From Cerioporus squamosus (Eukaryota; Basidiomycota; Agaricomycetes; Polyporales; Polyporaceae), in contig JABYQS010000096.1 of the NCBI GenBank assembly GCA_022592435.1, positions 1-64,000 on the forward strand: 64,000 nucleotides of DNA. The letters are read 5' to 3'. The translations under genes and the position numbers were made by a program. Of this stretch, positions 24,051 through 34,803 are shown in pieces. Every line of letters begins with the position of its first letter. The stretch's first letter is position 1. The notes beneath the pieces are model-generated. The model saw nothing but the letters and a program-made list of their open reading frames with translations, was not told where the DNA came from and ran no database searches.

Positions 24051-27000
24051 CTACCCGAATCTGTGACGCTCAATGATCGACTTTTGCCTCGAATCCCGAG
24101 AGACGCGCCTGCGAACAATCAGATCTCAGAGCCCTGGCACCGGCAAGAACTCGGTGGGACGCATGCTCACCAGTAGTATTCCATCACGTCGTTCTGGCCG
24201 AGCTTCCGCAGGAAGTTTTCGTCATGGGTGATAATTATGAGCTGGAAGTTGGCGTGATTCCTGCGCTCGTTGATGATGCTGCACATCACGGTGTCAACGG
24301 GTGGACAAGCTCCGATGGCATGACAAGAGGAATATTCTTACTCGACTAGACTGGCGGCCAGAGCGTCGATGTTCTCCGTATCGAGGGCATTGGTGGGCTC
24401 ATCCAGGGCGAGGATGCCGCAGTTCTGTCCAAACGAATCTGCGAGCGCGAGTCGGATGATAATCGACGCCAACATCTTCTGACCAGCCGAACACCTGCCG
24501 CGCATGTCCATCTCGACTTGGTCCTTGGTCATGACCACCTGCGGAGGACGATGTCATTACCCGAGACCGCAGTGCACGGAACTCCTATACTTACGCGATA
24601 GTTGTACGACCGCTTGGTTGCGCCACCCTCACTATCTGAGGATATCTTTATGCCGTCAATGTCTGCGTTGCAGGGGTGGTGTCAGGTTCTAACGTGAGCT
24701 CGACGTGCACAAAATACCGTACCAGTGCCCTGATATGTCTTGTTCCAGAGATGCCGCATGGTGTCGTTGACTTCCTCCATCTTGAGCGAGTGGTACTTCA
24801 TGATGGCGCTGGCAACGACGTGAGCAGGGGCGATGCCTGGCACGAGGATGTCGCACTCACTTGTCCAACGCTTTCGCATATTTCTCAAGGTCGTTGTTAG
24901 CCATGTCAGACATCTGCGATATTTTCAGCGGCGTTCGGCCAATAGGTGACGAAGCATTCGATTGTACTCACTTTGACCTTGATCAGCTGATCCCTGTACT
25001 TCTTGCCGACGTTCTTGAACTCATTCATGTCCTTCTCGAGTGTCTTCAACTGCGTTTGCAACGAGCTGAGCTCTCCACCAATGTGCGCATACTAACATTG
25101 CTCATGATCAGCGTGTTCATCATATTAGACCTGGCGAAAGGAACCAACCTTCGTCTGAAGATCGGTCTCCTTCTGCTTCTCAACGTTCCACTTCTCTGTC
25201 CATATCCGTTTCGCCTTGGCAGCCTCTTCCATGTCAATAGCGTTCAGCTCAGCTTCCGTCACAGCGAGGTCACGCTTAAGCCGTCGGAAGCGAAGGTTCT
25301 CGCGCAGGTTGGCCATGGTCACGCCTGCTTCGTTTATTTCCCTGTCGATGTCGCCGAGTGTTGCGCGGATCTGCTCCAGCCTGATGCCCTGCTCCTGGAT
25401 CTCCGCCTCTTTCTCTTCTATTCGCTCGTTAAGCACCCTCAGTTCGCGGGCGATCTTCTCCTTGCCATTCCTGTGAGAGTTCAAATACCCACTGCAGGAA
25501 TTGCACGAGGTCAGACAACGCACTTCGCAAGCCACTTGTTCATCGTCTCAAGCTTATCCGCGCTCATGTTCAGGTCTTGCGACGCCTTCTGTGCCTGCGA
25601 GATCTTGGCATTGAGTTCGCGCTGGAGTTCCTTGTGATCTCGCTCGAGCTTCTCAATTGGAACCTGTGCGTCCGCTATACGTGAATCGAGATCCTAGGAT
25701 TGTCAACAATTGTTAGCACGTTCTACACATCCATGGGCCATGGACGCGATTACCTTCAAGCGAGTAGTAGCCGCGGCGATCTCCGCCTTCATCTCCTCAA
25801 TCCTCCGCTCCAGCTCGTCCTTGTCGCGGAGCTGATTCCGGCATTCACTCTCCTCTAGTTCCAACCGATGCAGTTCTGTCTCGTGCGTCCGTAGTGCGTT
25901 GTTCTTTGTATCTCGATCCGTCAGGAGGCGCTGCTTCTCCCGTTCGTTGCCACGCCTATCGATGCATCAGTGCGAGTCCAAGCGTTATAGGAACATTACC
26001 AACAACGTACAATTCGTTGCCGATCTGCTCAAGCTCCTGCTGCACATCATCTGCCGTCTTGGTGGAGCCGTCGGTAGAACGAAGGTTACTCTCAAGATCC
26101 TCGATTTCCTGCTTCAGACGTTCGATGTCCTTCTGGGCCTTCGACACCGAAACCGCATGCTGGCGCATTTCGATGATCTCCTTCAGTTCCCTGGTCACTT
26201 CCGCAAGCTGATCCGCTGCCTGTCACAGTGTCAGCTCATGCAGCAGCTTCAGAATCGAGTCAGTCACGCACCTTCTCTGCCTCTGCTCGCAGTCCGGGGA
26301 TCTCCGCATCCTTGACCTTAATCTCCTCCTCGAGGGTGGGAACCTCCACCGACTCGAGGTTATTGCGTGACGCCGAGAGGACGGCCAAGTCCTGCAGTCG
26401 CTTGAGCTCTGTCTCCCAGTCCTGGAGCTCACTCCGCAACTCTCTGATGGCCTCCGGGGTAGTCTTCTTCATTATCTCTCGGATCTGTTGAGCGAGTCAA
26501 TCTGAAGCAGTCAAAATTCGCGACTTCCTACAAACGTACGCTCTTCTCAAAGATCGCCATCTCCTGCTGATCGTTGAAGTTACGCGTGCAGAGCGGACAG
26601 CACTTCTTGCTCTTGCCGACCTGGAGGAAATCTTTGTAGACGTCATGAGTCCCGGCATGTTTGCCAAGGTCTCTGCCACTCAACGTCAGTGCCGGACTCC
26701 GCATCTTCACCGGAGAACGTACTCATTACGGACACCAATTTCAACCCTTGCACTGTCAATGGCTTCCTTCAATCCCAAACCCTTGTGCTCTCCTTCCTCC
26801 AGGCCAGCTCGAATACGCTTGTCAAGATCTATGATCATTCAGTGTCTGCACTGCAAGGGAGCAGTCGTACGACGGCCTACTCTGGATCTCTTGTTCCTTG
26901 GCCGTGACTTGATCTTTCAGACTCGATAGGCTGCTCAACGCCGCTTGAAGTTTCTTGTTGGCCGCGGTCGAGTAAGCTTCGAGCTCAGTCTGATCACGTT

Positions 27001-29200
27001 CTTTTTCGCTGCAGAAACGTCAGCTGCCAAAGACCGAAACATTGCGGTCTCTCAAGGATCTTACATAGCGGTCCTGTCAAGCTCCCGCTCCATGGTCTCT
27101 GGACGCGCATCGACACCAACCAACTTGCGAAACTTCTTGTTGCAGAACTCAATCCTGTATGGCAGGTGTTAGCATTGTGCAAAATCAAGTATGGCATGTG
27201 ACCTACGTCGACTTGATCTCGCTCTGCTTGGCCTTCAATTGGCCACGTTGCAGGTCGAGTTTTGCCCTACTGTCTGCTTGCAGGCTAAGTGTACGCAACT
27301 CGATATTGAGAGCGTCCCGCCGCTGTTCCAGAGCTACGCTAACTTGAGTCTTCTCCTGAATCTTCTTATCGAAGCCTGCGGAGTTCATCTCCTGCCGAGC
27401 CCTGTCTAACCGGCGGCGCTTCTCCTCGATGTCCGCCTTCAGCTCGGCGAGACGGGAAGTAAGGACACGGGCAGCGTCGACCTCACGTTCGGCGCTGCCG
27501 ATCTTGCTCTGAAGCGTGGTCTGCGAATCTACGCATCAGCACCAGTATCGACGAGGTGTCGAAGTAGTGCACGTACGACGCGATCGCGCAAGTTACGCTT
27601 CTCCTGCTTGTAGCCCTCAAGTTCTGTATGCAGCTGCCGGGCCTTCACGTTGTATTCTTCGTTACTGCTACGGCTCTCCGCCTGGAAGACTGTCAAGCAT
27701 GCTGATGATGAGGCAATGCCGAACCCATACCTGCAACCTGTCCGTCTCAGTATGTTGGCGGCGCTTGACCTCGTTGAGCGCAGAGAGGAATTGAGCAGCC
27801 TGTTCGCGGTCCAGCGGTGACTGCTCGAAACCCTTGATATGATAACGTGTCGCAAATTCACGGACGAGCTCCTCCCGCTCATTCATCCGCTGCTCTACCG
27901 TCTATTGCAAGTAAGTGAGCCCACCATTGATTCTACACGCATCATGCCTTGCGAGTTACCTGCTCCTCCGCGAGCGCTTTGCCTTGTTGAGTCCTCAGGT
28001 TGGCATGCTCTGAACGTGCGGCTTTGATTTGATCGTCGGCTTCCTCGAGATGCGCCTGCTGAGTCCTCCGCTTTTGCCTCTGGTTCAAGATGTAGTCGTC
28101 GTGCGTCCTCAGACGTTCCGACAGCTCCTCGTCAGTCCCTAGAATGCGCGTGGTGGCGTCAGCACGTCTTGCTACTATCGGCTACAGTCTCATACCAGAG
28201 ATCTCTTGCAAATTCTCTTTCGCGAGGTTCAGTTCTTCCAGGTATTGGTTCTTCCTTTGACTGAGCTGGTCGGCCTTTAGGTAGATCTCGCGGAACTTGC
28301 TCCCGGTGTCGTTCAGAATCTGATTCGAGCGCACTTGCTGCTCGTACGCGGCACGGAGATCCTCGTACTCGGCTGTACGGGCAGCAATGAACTCGTTCTG
28401 CTCCTTGATACGCTGCTTGAGTTTGTCGGCATGCGCCTTCTCGCGGGACAGGGACTCAAGACGCTCCGTCTCAGCCTTCAAGTCAGCCACGCGGTCCTTG
28501 CGAAGAGCCTTGATGTTCTCAAGCGCCTTCGTGTACCTGGATGCTGGTCAGTTAGACAGGACAGACGACTGGTTCAAGGGGCCTACTTGGTGGCTTCGAA
28601 GATGTCGTCGAACTTCTTCTTGAGCGCAGCGGGTTCTGCCAGTGGCCAGTAGGAGTCTTCCTGGTGACAAAAGATAACATTCTCTAGGACGGCTTTCGAG
28701 ACACCAAGCAGGTGCGGAATCTCGGTATCCATCTCTGCACACTTGGTAGAGATGACCCCTCGCTAACCACCCTTGAGAACCCGGGAAGATACACCTCATG
28801 ACAACGTGCGTACCTTGCCGTTGCCCTTCTCCACGTTCTCCGCCAGTCCTAAGATGCTCTCCAACGTCTTCATGGTCAACGCTCCATTCTTCTTCATTGT
28901 GACCGACAGATTCCGCACAGCGAGCATCCGCGCCCCGTTTGCCGCATAGAACCTCAGCTTCACCTGCGCCTTGACTTCCTTCTCGTTCGCCATCTTCGGG
29001 TCGTGCACAAACGCGCCTCCACGCGTATTAGGGGGCTGGTCGCCCGTGGTCGCGTATTTCAAGCACTCGATGATCGTCGTCTTGCCGCTGCCATTGTGGC
29101 CGACAATGACCGTGACTGGGGAGAAGAACTCCATGACAGCAATGTTCTTGTCATCGAAGGAGCGTATGCCACGGATGGCAAGCTTGTTGAGATGAGCCAT
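24051..29200 (-). CDS. RAD50: DNA double-strand-break repair ATPase Rad50
   Basis: SMC-like ATPase of the Mre11-Rad50-Nbs1/Xrs2 complex, acting in the nucleus in break sensing, end tethering and telomere maintenance. Start [15 protein letters not shown] at ATG 29200. Visible motifs in order: Walker [21 protein letters not shown]-loop [14 protein letters not shown] with [12 protein letters not shown]; long coiled-coil arms; the zinc hook CPLC ([15 protein letters not shown], near 26600); the second coiled coil; the signature [20 protein letters not shown]; and Walker [15 protein letters not shown]. Many 45-70 nt introns. The frame seems to stop at 24167-24169 after MEYYW, but a donor there (TG|GTGAGC) splices to a last exon encoding [18 protein letters not shown] with stop 24051-24053, matching the usual Rad50 C-terminus. 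No broken frame noticed. The 168-bp promoter is shared with SLO1. Confidence 0.96.
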
Positions 29201-29368
29201 GCTGACGAGTAAGGGGCGTGTCCACCGCGGTGGACGTCGACGGGAGAGTTACGCGTAAACCTACTAGACGCGCGCTAGGACGCGGAACGCGACGCGGTGC
29301 TTGTCACGTGAAGCAGCGGCCTCATGCGCGCTTGCCTTGGGTTACTTCCTTGACTTCGTACCACCAGC
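29201..29368. promoter_or_regulatory. Compact bidirectional promoter RAD50/SLO1
   Basis: Only 168 bp separate the two divergent start codons, so both promoters and 5' leaders must share this GC-rich interval. It includes an ACGCGT-like core (TTACGCGTAAAC at 29249-29260) that resembles an MluI cell-cycle box, which would suit a repair gene; that match is suggestive only. Confidence 0.5.
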
Positions 29369-29726
29369 ATGTCTTTCTCTGGGTTTGCGGACGATACTCC
29401 TGGGTGGGGCGTCCCCACTCCTTCGCCAGGTGACATTGTGACGAACGCGATCAAAAAGGAGAAGCTCATCAAGTACGTCGGATGCGCTCAACCGTGCATA
29501 GTATACCTGACCGAGGAGTACATCGCAGAGAGATCGTCACCGCTCAAGAGGACTTGCGTGGTTGGTCTTATACTGCTAGTCTCGTCACTATACTCACGGA
29601 TTTCTGCCAGCTATGATAGCTAAAGCCAAAGGAGTGCAGGCAGATGTGGACAAGCTTGCTTCCGGAAACGAGACCCTTCAGATGTACATCGACAACCTCA
29701 CGATGCAAATGGCGAAACGTCGTTGA
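29369..29726 (+). CDS. SLO1: Short coiled-coil protein, SCOC/Slo1 family
   Basis: Three exons (29369-29472, 29529-29560, 29611-29726) give 83 residues, the size expected for yeast Slo1. N-terminus MSFSGFADDTPGWGVPTPSP, then a helical part ending QADVDKLASGNETLQMYI-DNLTMQMAKRR. Leu/Val/Ile heptads and the N-E-T-L-Q-M-Y-I-D-N-L pattern match the SCOCO coiled-coil domain. Family members bind Arf-like GTPases (Arl1 or Arl3) at the Golgi in animals and yeast. Junctions are canonical except that the second donor is GTTGGT. An ARL8-type GTPase lies 3.6 kb away; a functional link is not established. Confidence 0.85.
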
Positions 29727-29803
29727 TCCTGCCACATGAATTGTTTCACATTGATACCCAAGCTATCTATACCCCTATGACTCTGAGATCACTACTGTGC
29801 CCG

Positions 29804-29814
29804 CCCCCCCCCCC
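29804..29814 (+). repeat. C11 homopolymer
   Basis: Eleven consecutive C in a pyrimidine-rich stretch about 80 bp downstream of the SLO1 stop. Length is likely to be unreliable in sequencing. Confidence 0.9.
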
Positions 29815-29928
29815 TCCCCGTCTGGATCCCGCGCGGACAAGCTACGGCCTCGTCCCTCAGTTCATCAAGGCAAAGTTCGCTAGCGACTTGCTCCTGGGGA
29901 ATCGTTCAACCTGCACAGGGTCTTCTCG

Positions 29929-31010
29929 CTATGTTACCACATGTACATCAGCCACGCTTGCGGAGAGAGTTGCGAGGTATGTTCTTACCACCCAGAACGG
30001 CGTTTCATCCACAAATAGCTCAATCCCCTTGCTCGTGCATAACCTCGTCAAATCCCCGAAGTGTTCATCCTCCCGCGCCCGCCGATCACACGTCACAATC
30101 CTCAACCTCGGCAGTCCATCCACAGCCTCGATGACGGACCCCAGCGACTGGTCCTCTGCTGGCAGGTTCCTGCAACTCAGGTGTTCCAGGGTCTGCGGGA
30201 GATTGCGGAGCTTCATGAACGGAGACAACTGCACTATGACGAGCTCCTCCAGGTTGGGACATTGGTTGATCACCGAAGCAGCGCGCAGGTTGTAGTTCAT
30301 AATGCGGAGCGATCGCAATTTCGGCCCCAGCTGCTCGAGCAATGGATCAAAGTCCCGTCCGGGAAGATCCCGGAAGGATAGGATGCGGAGACTGTCCATG
30401 CTCGACGATAGCAGCCACTTCAGGATGTAAACCCGTGGTGTACGCATGAGGGTGAGCTGGTGTAGCTTGAAGGTCGGTCGCCAGCGCGGCACCGGAGGTG
30501 CAATCTCGACACCGATGTGAAGGAATTGCACTGTCGGCCATACCGAGAGGAGTTGGAATAGAATGGGGCTCTGCACGCCGCAAGAGAGGATAGTAAGAGC
30601 GCGTAGGCGTACTGGACCGACCGGCTCGACTCCCTCTACGGTCTGCACTTGCCTCTCCGCGCCCGCGAGTTTCCTGAGTTTCTCCATCGTCCCATCCGTG
30701 AAGTGGTGTATCCCGGTGACGCGCAGGGCGAGTTCGTACAACCGGGGTGTGCGTTCGATGATGTCCGCGAGGTCCGCATCGTCCAAGTCTAGCCCGGCCT
30801 TATCGCCCAAGAACACCTCCAGGATCCGTATGTGTCCGGCGAGAGTGCGTCCCCGCTCAGTTCGTGGATCTGTGGCCTTCATAAACGAGAGGTGGCCCCG
30901 CGATTCGTGCATGCCACGGAGGGCGACATGTCGGAACAGCAACTTCTGCGCGGGCACCGACCACGCGCGGCAGGAAAGTAGACCTGCTCCAGGATAGCGT
31001 CGATGAGTCA
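29929..31010 (-). CDS. F-box-like leucine-rich-repeat protein, 5' end unresolved
   Basis: Open frame of about 360 codons ending at TAG 29929-29931. The opening piece GAGLLSCRAWSVPAQKLLFRHV matches the second half of an F-box (LLSC..CRAW...A..LLF). A variable helical/leucine-rich region follows (RTPRLYELALRVTGIHHF, LHQLTLMRTPRVYIL, LDSLRILSF-type repeats, CPNLEELVIVQL), as in the many F-box proteins of Agaricomycetes that choose substrates for SCF ubiquitin ligases. The frame starts with GTG behind a plausible acceptor (AACGCAG at 31011-31017). I could not find the first half of the F-box upstream, so a 5' exon is missing from my model or the gene is truncated. The first internal ATG is at 30912. 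Confidence 0.65.
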
Positions 31011-31157
31011 CTGCGTTTGAGGGCTCCTAGTTAACATTCGAGCTCCGATCAACAGATGATAACTGGTGGCGTAGTCCTGTGTAGTCAAACCTGAATTGTC
31101 CGCCGGGTCGACTTCTGAATGCTGGTGAGGGGATGTTATCTGTAAGAGTACTTGAGT

Positions 31158-31171
31158 CTCAGCTAGCTGAG
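31158..31171. repeat. 14-bp perfect palindrome
   Basis: CTCAGCTAGCTGAG, followed at once by a partial copy (CAGCTGAG). Lies upstream of RPN13 and of the F-box-like gene. Possible dimeric transcription-factor site. Confidence 0.45.
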
Positions 31172-31201
31172 GCAGCTGAGATCGGTTGCGGAAGGTTGCA
31201 G

Positions 31202-31224
31202 CTACTCGAACCGGGTTCGAGTAG
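31202..31224. repeat. Interrupted palindrome with 11-bp arms
   Basis: CTACTCGAACC, one G, GGTTCGAGTAG: perfect 11-bp arms. It lies 31 bp from the palindrome at 31158-31171. Its TTCGA core resembles a tRNA B box, but there is no tRNA fold around it. Confidence 0.45.
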
Positions 31225-31940
31225 GCCGCCAACTCGCTACGTGTACTAGGTTGTGATGCATGTGACCTGTTCAGACGGTAGCGCCTACTAGCGTGTACTA
31301 GAGGATATTTTCCTCTGGAATCACTGGTCTACAACAGCGTGCAACTACCTGCTTTCTCCTGAGACACTCGCGCTTCCACTAACCGGGGTCAAAACGCAGT
31401 GAGTTCTGTGGGGAGAGTGTCCATGTTTGGGATGCGGCGATGGAGCGAGGCTCAGGACTCGAAGAGAGCGACTTGAACGATGCGATGAGGACGGTTGCAA
31501 AGACTTCCGCGCGAGGAACCTCTCACCTCGTACGTATATGTGGCCCCCTGGAGCCGCGATCCCTTGCAAATTCCACTGTTTAGCCCTATGGATATGGTCG
31601 GGCAGTGTGGCACCGTGCACTGCCGACTGCGGCGCGGTCAATACTAGACCGTAGATCAACCCCGGTATAACGCTCTTTACATTGAGTTAATGTTGAATTG
31701 AAGGCCTCCAGTCACGAATGAAATGAATATAGGTGGGAGTATACTGTATGCTCCGGGTGTGTACCGGTGAGTTTCGAGGAAAGATGCACCTCAACGAGCA
31801 GACGCGGGTGTACTATGTACATAATTATGGGCGTCTAGACGCGTGTCGCGTTAAGCGCCTGATCGCGAGGGTGACGCGTCCCACCACCATCCTCGCACTG
31901 AGCCACAACCTCAGCACTTCAACGTACCCGTACCTGCGCC

Positions 31941-33064
31941 ATGGCAGAAACCAGACTCGCGTTTAAGGCAGGTCGCGCCTTCAGGCGTGGATCCACCAAC
32001 TTTGTCGACCCCGACCCGACTAAGGGCGCGATCCTCCTTCAGAACGGGGAGGACGGCCTGCTGCACTTCATCTGGAAGAACCGATCGAACAACAACGTCG
32101 AGGAGGTACGTCGTTTGGAGAGGGAAAAACCAGATGGATGCGCGTGGCTGAGACGTGCTGGCGGTATCTAGGACCTGATTCTTTTCCCGGGGGACGCGAC
32201 GTTCAACAAGGTAGAACAGTCCGCGTGGGGCCGGACGTACGTCCTCAAGTTCTCGTCCTCGGACCAAAGACATTTCGTGCGTGATAACACACCCGATTAC
32301 GCTCGCACGTGCTAACGGAGCTCTGTTGGTAGTTCTGGATGCAGGTACGCAACTCGACTCGGTCGGTTGAAGCGAACGCTCAACGCATGTTCCCTATGCA
32401 CAGGATGCTGACGGAAGCCGAGACGAGGAGTTCGTTGGGAACGTCAACCGTCTCCTTGCGGACCCAAGCATCGTCCCCATCTGGTATTCCGACGGATACA
32501 ACCCCAACAGTCAGGCCGCAGGCCCGTCCACATCCACCTCTGCGCCCGCAGCCAGCTCGTAAGTTCTCCCATCACGTATACTACATCCTTGATCCAAACC
32601 GCATCCCCCTCAGCTCCCAAGCACCTACAGGCGGCTACCAAGCCTCCCCCGAAGAGCTCGCGCGCATCCGTCAACTCGTCTCCTCGCTTGGAGCCCGTGG
32701 TGGGGGCGCTCCCGCCGCGGAGCCCGAGCCCGAAATCTCGCTCACGGACGTCCTCACGCCCGCGAACCTTCGTCCGCTCTTTGCGTCGCACCCCGAGCTT
32801 GTCCAGTCGCTCTTCCCGCACTTGCCACCGGATTTGCCGAGCCCGCCGAGCGTAGAGACGCTTGAGCAGATCGTGCAGTCGCCCCAGTTCCGCGCGGCGG
32901 TGCGGAATCTCGACATGGCGCTGCGCACGGGCCTGCTTGGGGGCCTGGTGCGGACGTTGGGGCTGCCTGAGGAAGCCGGGACGGGTGTTGAGCCCTTCTT
33001 GCGCGCGTTGCAGGACCAGGCGCGGAGGGAGGAGGGTGGTGGTGACCGGATGGAGACGGACTGA
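31941..33064 (+). CDS. RPN13: Proteasome ubiquitin receptor Rpn13/ADRM1
   Basis: Subunit of the 26S proteasome cap that binds ubiquitin and recruits a UCH37-type deubiquitinase. Start MAETRLAFKAGRAFRRGST at ATG 31941, stop 33062-33064. Exons 1-4 encode the Pru domain: FKAGRAF, GAILLQNGEDGLLHFIWKNR, DLILFPGDATFNKVEQ, GRTYVLKFSSSDQRHF joined to FWMQ, then DEEFVGNVNRLL. A Ser/Pro linker leads into the C-terminal DEUBAD region: SLTDVLTPANLRPLFASHPE, VQSLFPHLPPDLP, ETLEQIVQSPQFRAAV. A 12-nt exon (TTCTGGATGCAG at 32334-32345) encodes FWMQ. Length and order are as in fungal and animal Rpn13. No oddities beyond the very short exon. Confidence 0.93.
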
Positions 33065-33290
33065 ACGGGCATCTGTTTGCGTCGAGATTGATTTGCAGAC
33101 CAGAGCCAGCACATATACATGATCCTGTTCGTGGACGTTGACTGGATATGAAGATGAGATCCAGGTACAATCGAGGTAAGAAGGGGGTGTTGTGCAGCCG
33201 AGTATTGAAGTGAGTACAGAACGGGAGTCCTCCAGGTACAGTAGCGAGAGCGTAGAATATGGGAAATCCAGACATGGTGTGAGATTTGAA

Positions 33291-34456
33291 TCAGTGGCTG
33301 CGTCCTGCTAACCATTGCAGCACGATATCGCTACGGAAGGTGATGGTCAGTACGTTGTATCTGTACCTAAGGCCATCGGCATTGCTCACAGGTTGTGTTG
33401 GCTCTTCATCGAGCACTGGCAGGGTATCAGTGCACACAGCCATACAACCATACGGAAGACTCACCGAGTAACACTATGTACGCCAACCAGCTCAGCAGGA
33501 GAAATGGTTTCGAGAGCGGTATGCGACTCACTGAGACAGGTCTGTTTGTGATCTTGTCCAATTGCCTGGTAATTAACGATCAGCACCGCGTGCTCGAACA
33601 CGGAGTCGAACTGAACGGGTCGTACAGAGCTTTAATTAGCTCCTGGACAGGCGCGTGGCCCTCTATATCGTTCTTGTTACCAAGCTTCGAGGCGAGCGTT
33701 AGTATGGCTCCGGCGCAGCATCGCGATATGCAGGGGCTCACCACTAGCAGGGGCACACCGTGCAAGGACGGTTGCGAGAGGAGTTGATGCAGCTCAAAGC
33801 GAGCAGTTTCGAATTTCTCCTTCTGAAAGGAGACCATCATACCTCAGCGAACAGTCTCGAGACGGAGCTGAGGTTGTGAACCCACATCCACGGAATCCAC
33901 TACGAAACTGCGGTCGTGAAGTCAGTGAGATGAACAACAGATGTGGGCTGTCGACGTACACAACAGCATCGACACCACTGCAGTATCGCTCCCATATGGA
34001 CCTATATCTTGGTTGGCCTGGGAGGGGTCAGCACACACGCGAAGGGCATCATATTAGGAAGACGTACCGGCAACATCCCATATCTTCAACGAAACATTGC
34101 CCTTCTTGACGACTCGTAGATTAAACGCAACGGTCGGTACAACGTCCTCACTCCACTATTGTGCATTGAGCACGGGCGCGCCAAGGCGACCTGCGCATCG
34201 CGACCTGTGTGAAGCACTTACCTGCCCCGATCCCAGAACGTTCACAAACGAAGTCTTCCCGGAAGCCTGCGAGTGGCCATGCTCGACATCTATGGAGCTA
34301 CAACATATCAAGCAGGAACGTACCTGCAGTCCAACAATAGCGATCTCGGCGTGTTTAGAGAAGAATAGCCTAGGCGTTATGAGAGGAGGTCCGATGGGTA
34401 GGAAGACAGCCGTACCCGCTGAGCCATTGCCAGAAGGAAGTGAAGAACGGAGCCAT
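33291..34456 (-). CDS. ARL8: Arf-like small GTPase Arl8, 12 exons including a 9-nt microexon
   Basis: Reconstructed by splicing; no single frame is long. Start ATG 34456 ([14 protein letters not shown], exon 34416-34456), stop 33291-33293. Twelve exons give about 182 residues; animal ARL8 has 186. In order: [13 protein letters not shown] / [15 protein letters not shown] (G1 GLQASGKT); [23 protein letters not shown] / QPRYRSMWERYCSG (G3); [27 protein letters not shown] / LGNKNDIEG (G4 NKND); RPVS / CYS / CSMKSQHNL / [12 protein letters not shown]. The CYS exon is only TGTTACTCG (33465-33473) between a proper acceptor and GTGAGT. The acidic/aromatic N-terminus fits Arl8, which lacks the myristoylated Gly2 of Arf. 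Arl8 positions lysosomes/vacuolar organelles by linking them to motors. Head-to-head with PET127, 347 bp apart. Confidence 0.9.
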
Positions 34457-34803
34457 TGGACCTCGAGCTCGTTAAAGGCAAAGACGACGAGACGAAGACC
34501 AAGACAGTGCAGAACGCGTTAGGATGAATGAAGTCGAAATGAGAGAGCCTTGACTGGCTCCGCCGGCACGACCCCGCTGCGCGACCGCTGCAGTCAAGCG
34601 CCTATGTCAGGCGCGCACGTGCGGCCCGCCATTTTCCTTTCTCGCAAGTCGGACGCGCGCCACAACGTCGAGTCGACCAGGACGTCCATCGTCACCCGCT
34701 CTTCCACCAGACCCCGCTTCGTTGGACAGTCGCGCCTCTTCCAACTATCCTCACAAACGCCATCTTGTGTCGGGCGACTTGGCCTTAGCTTGGCGTACTA
34801 GTC

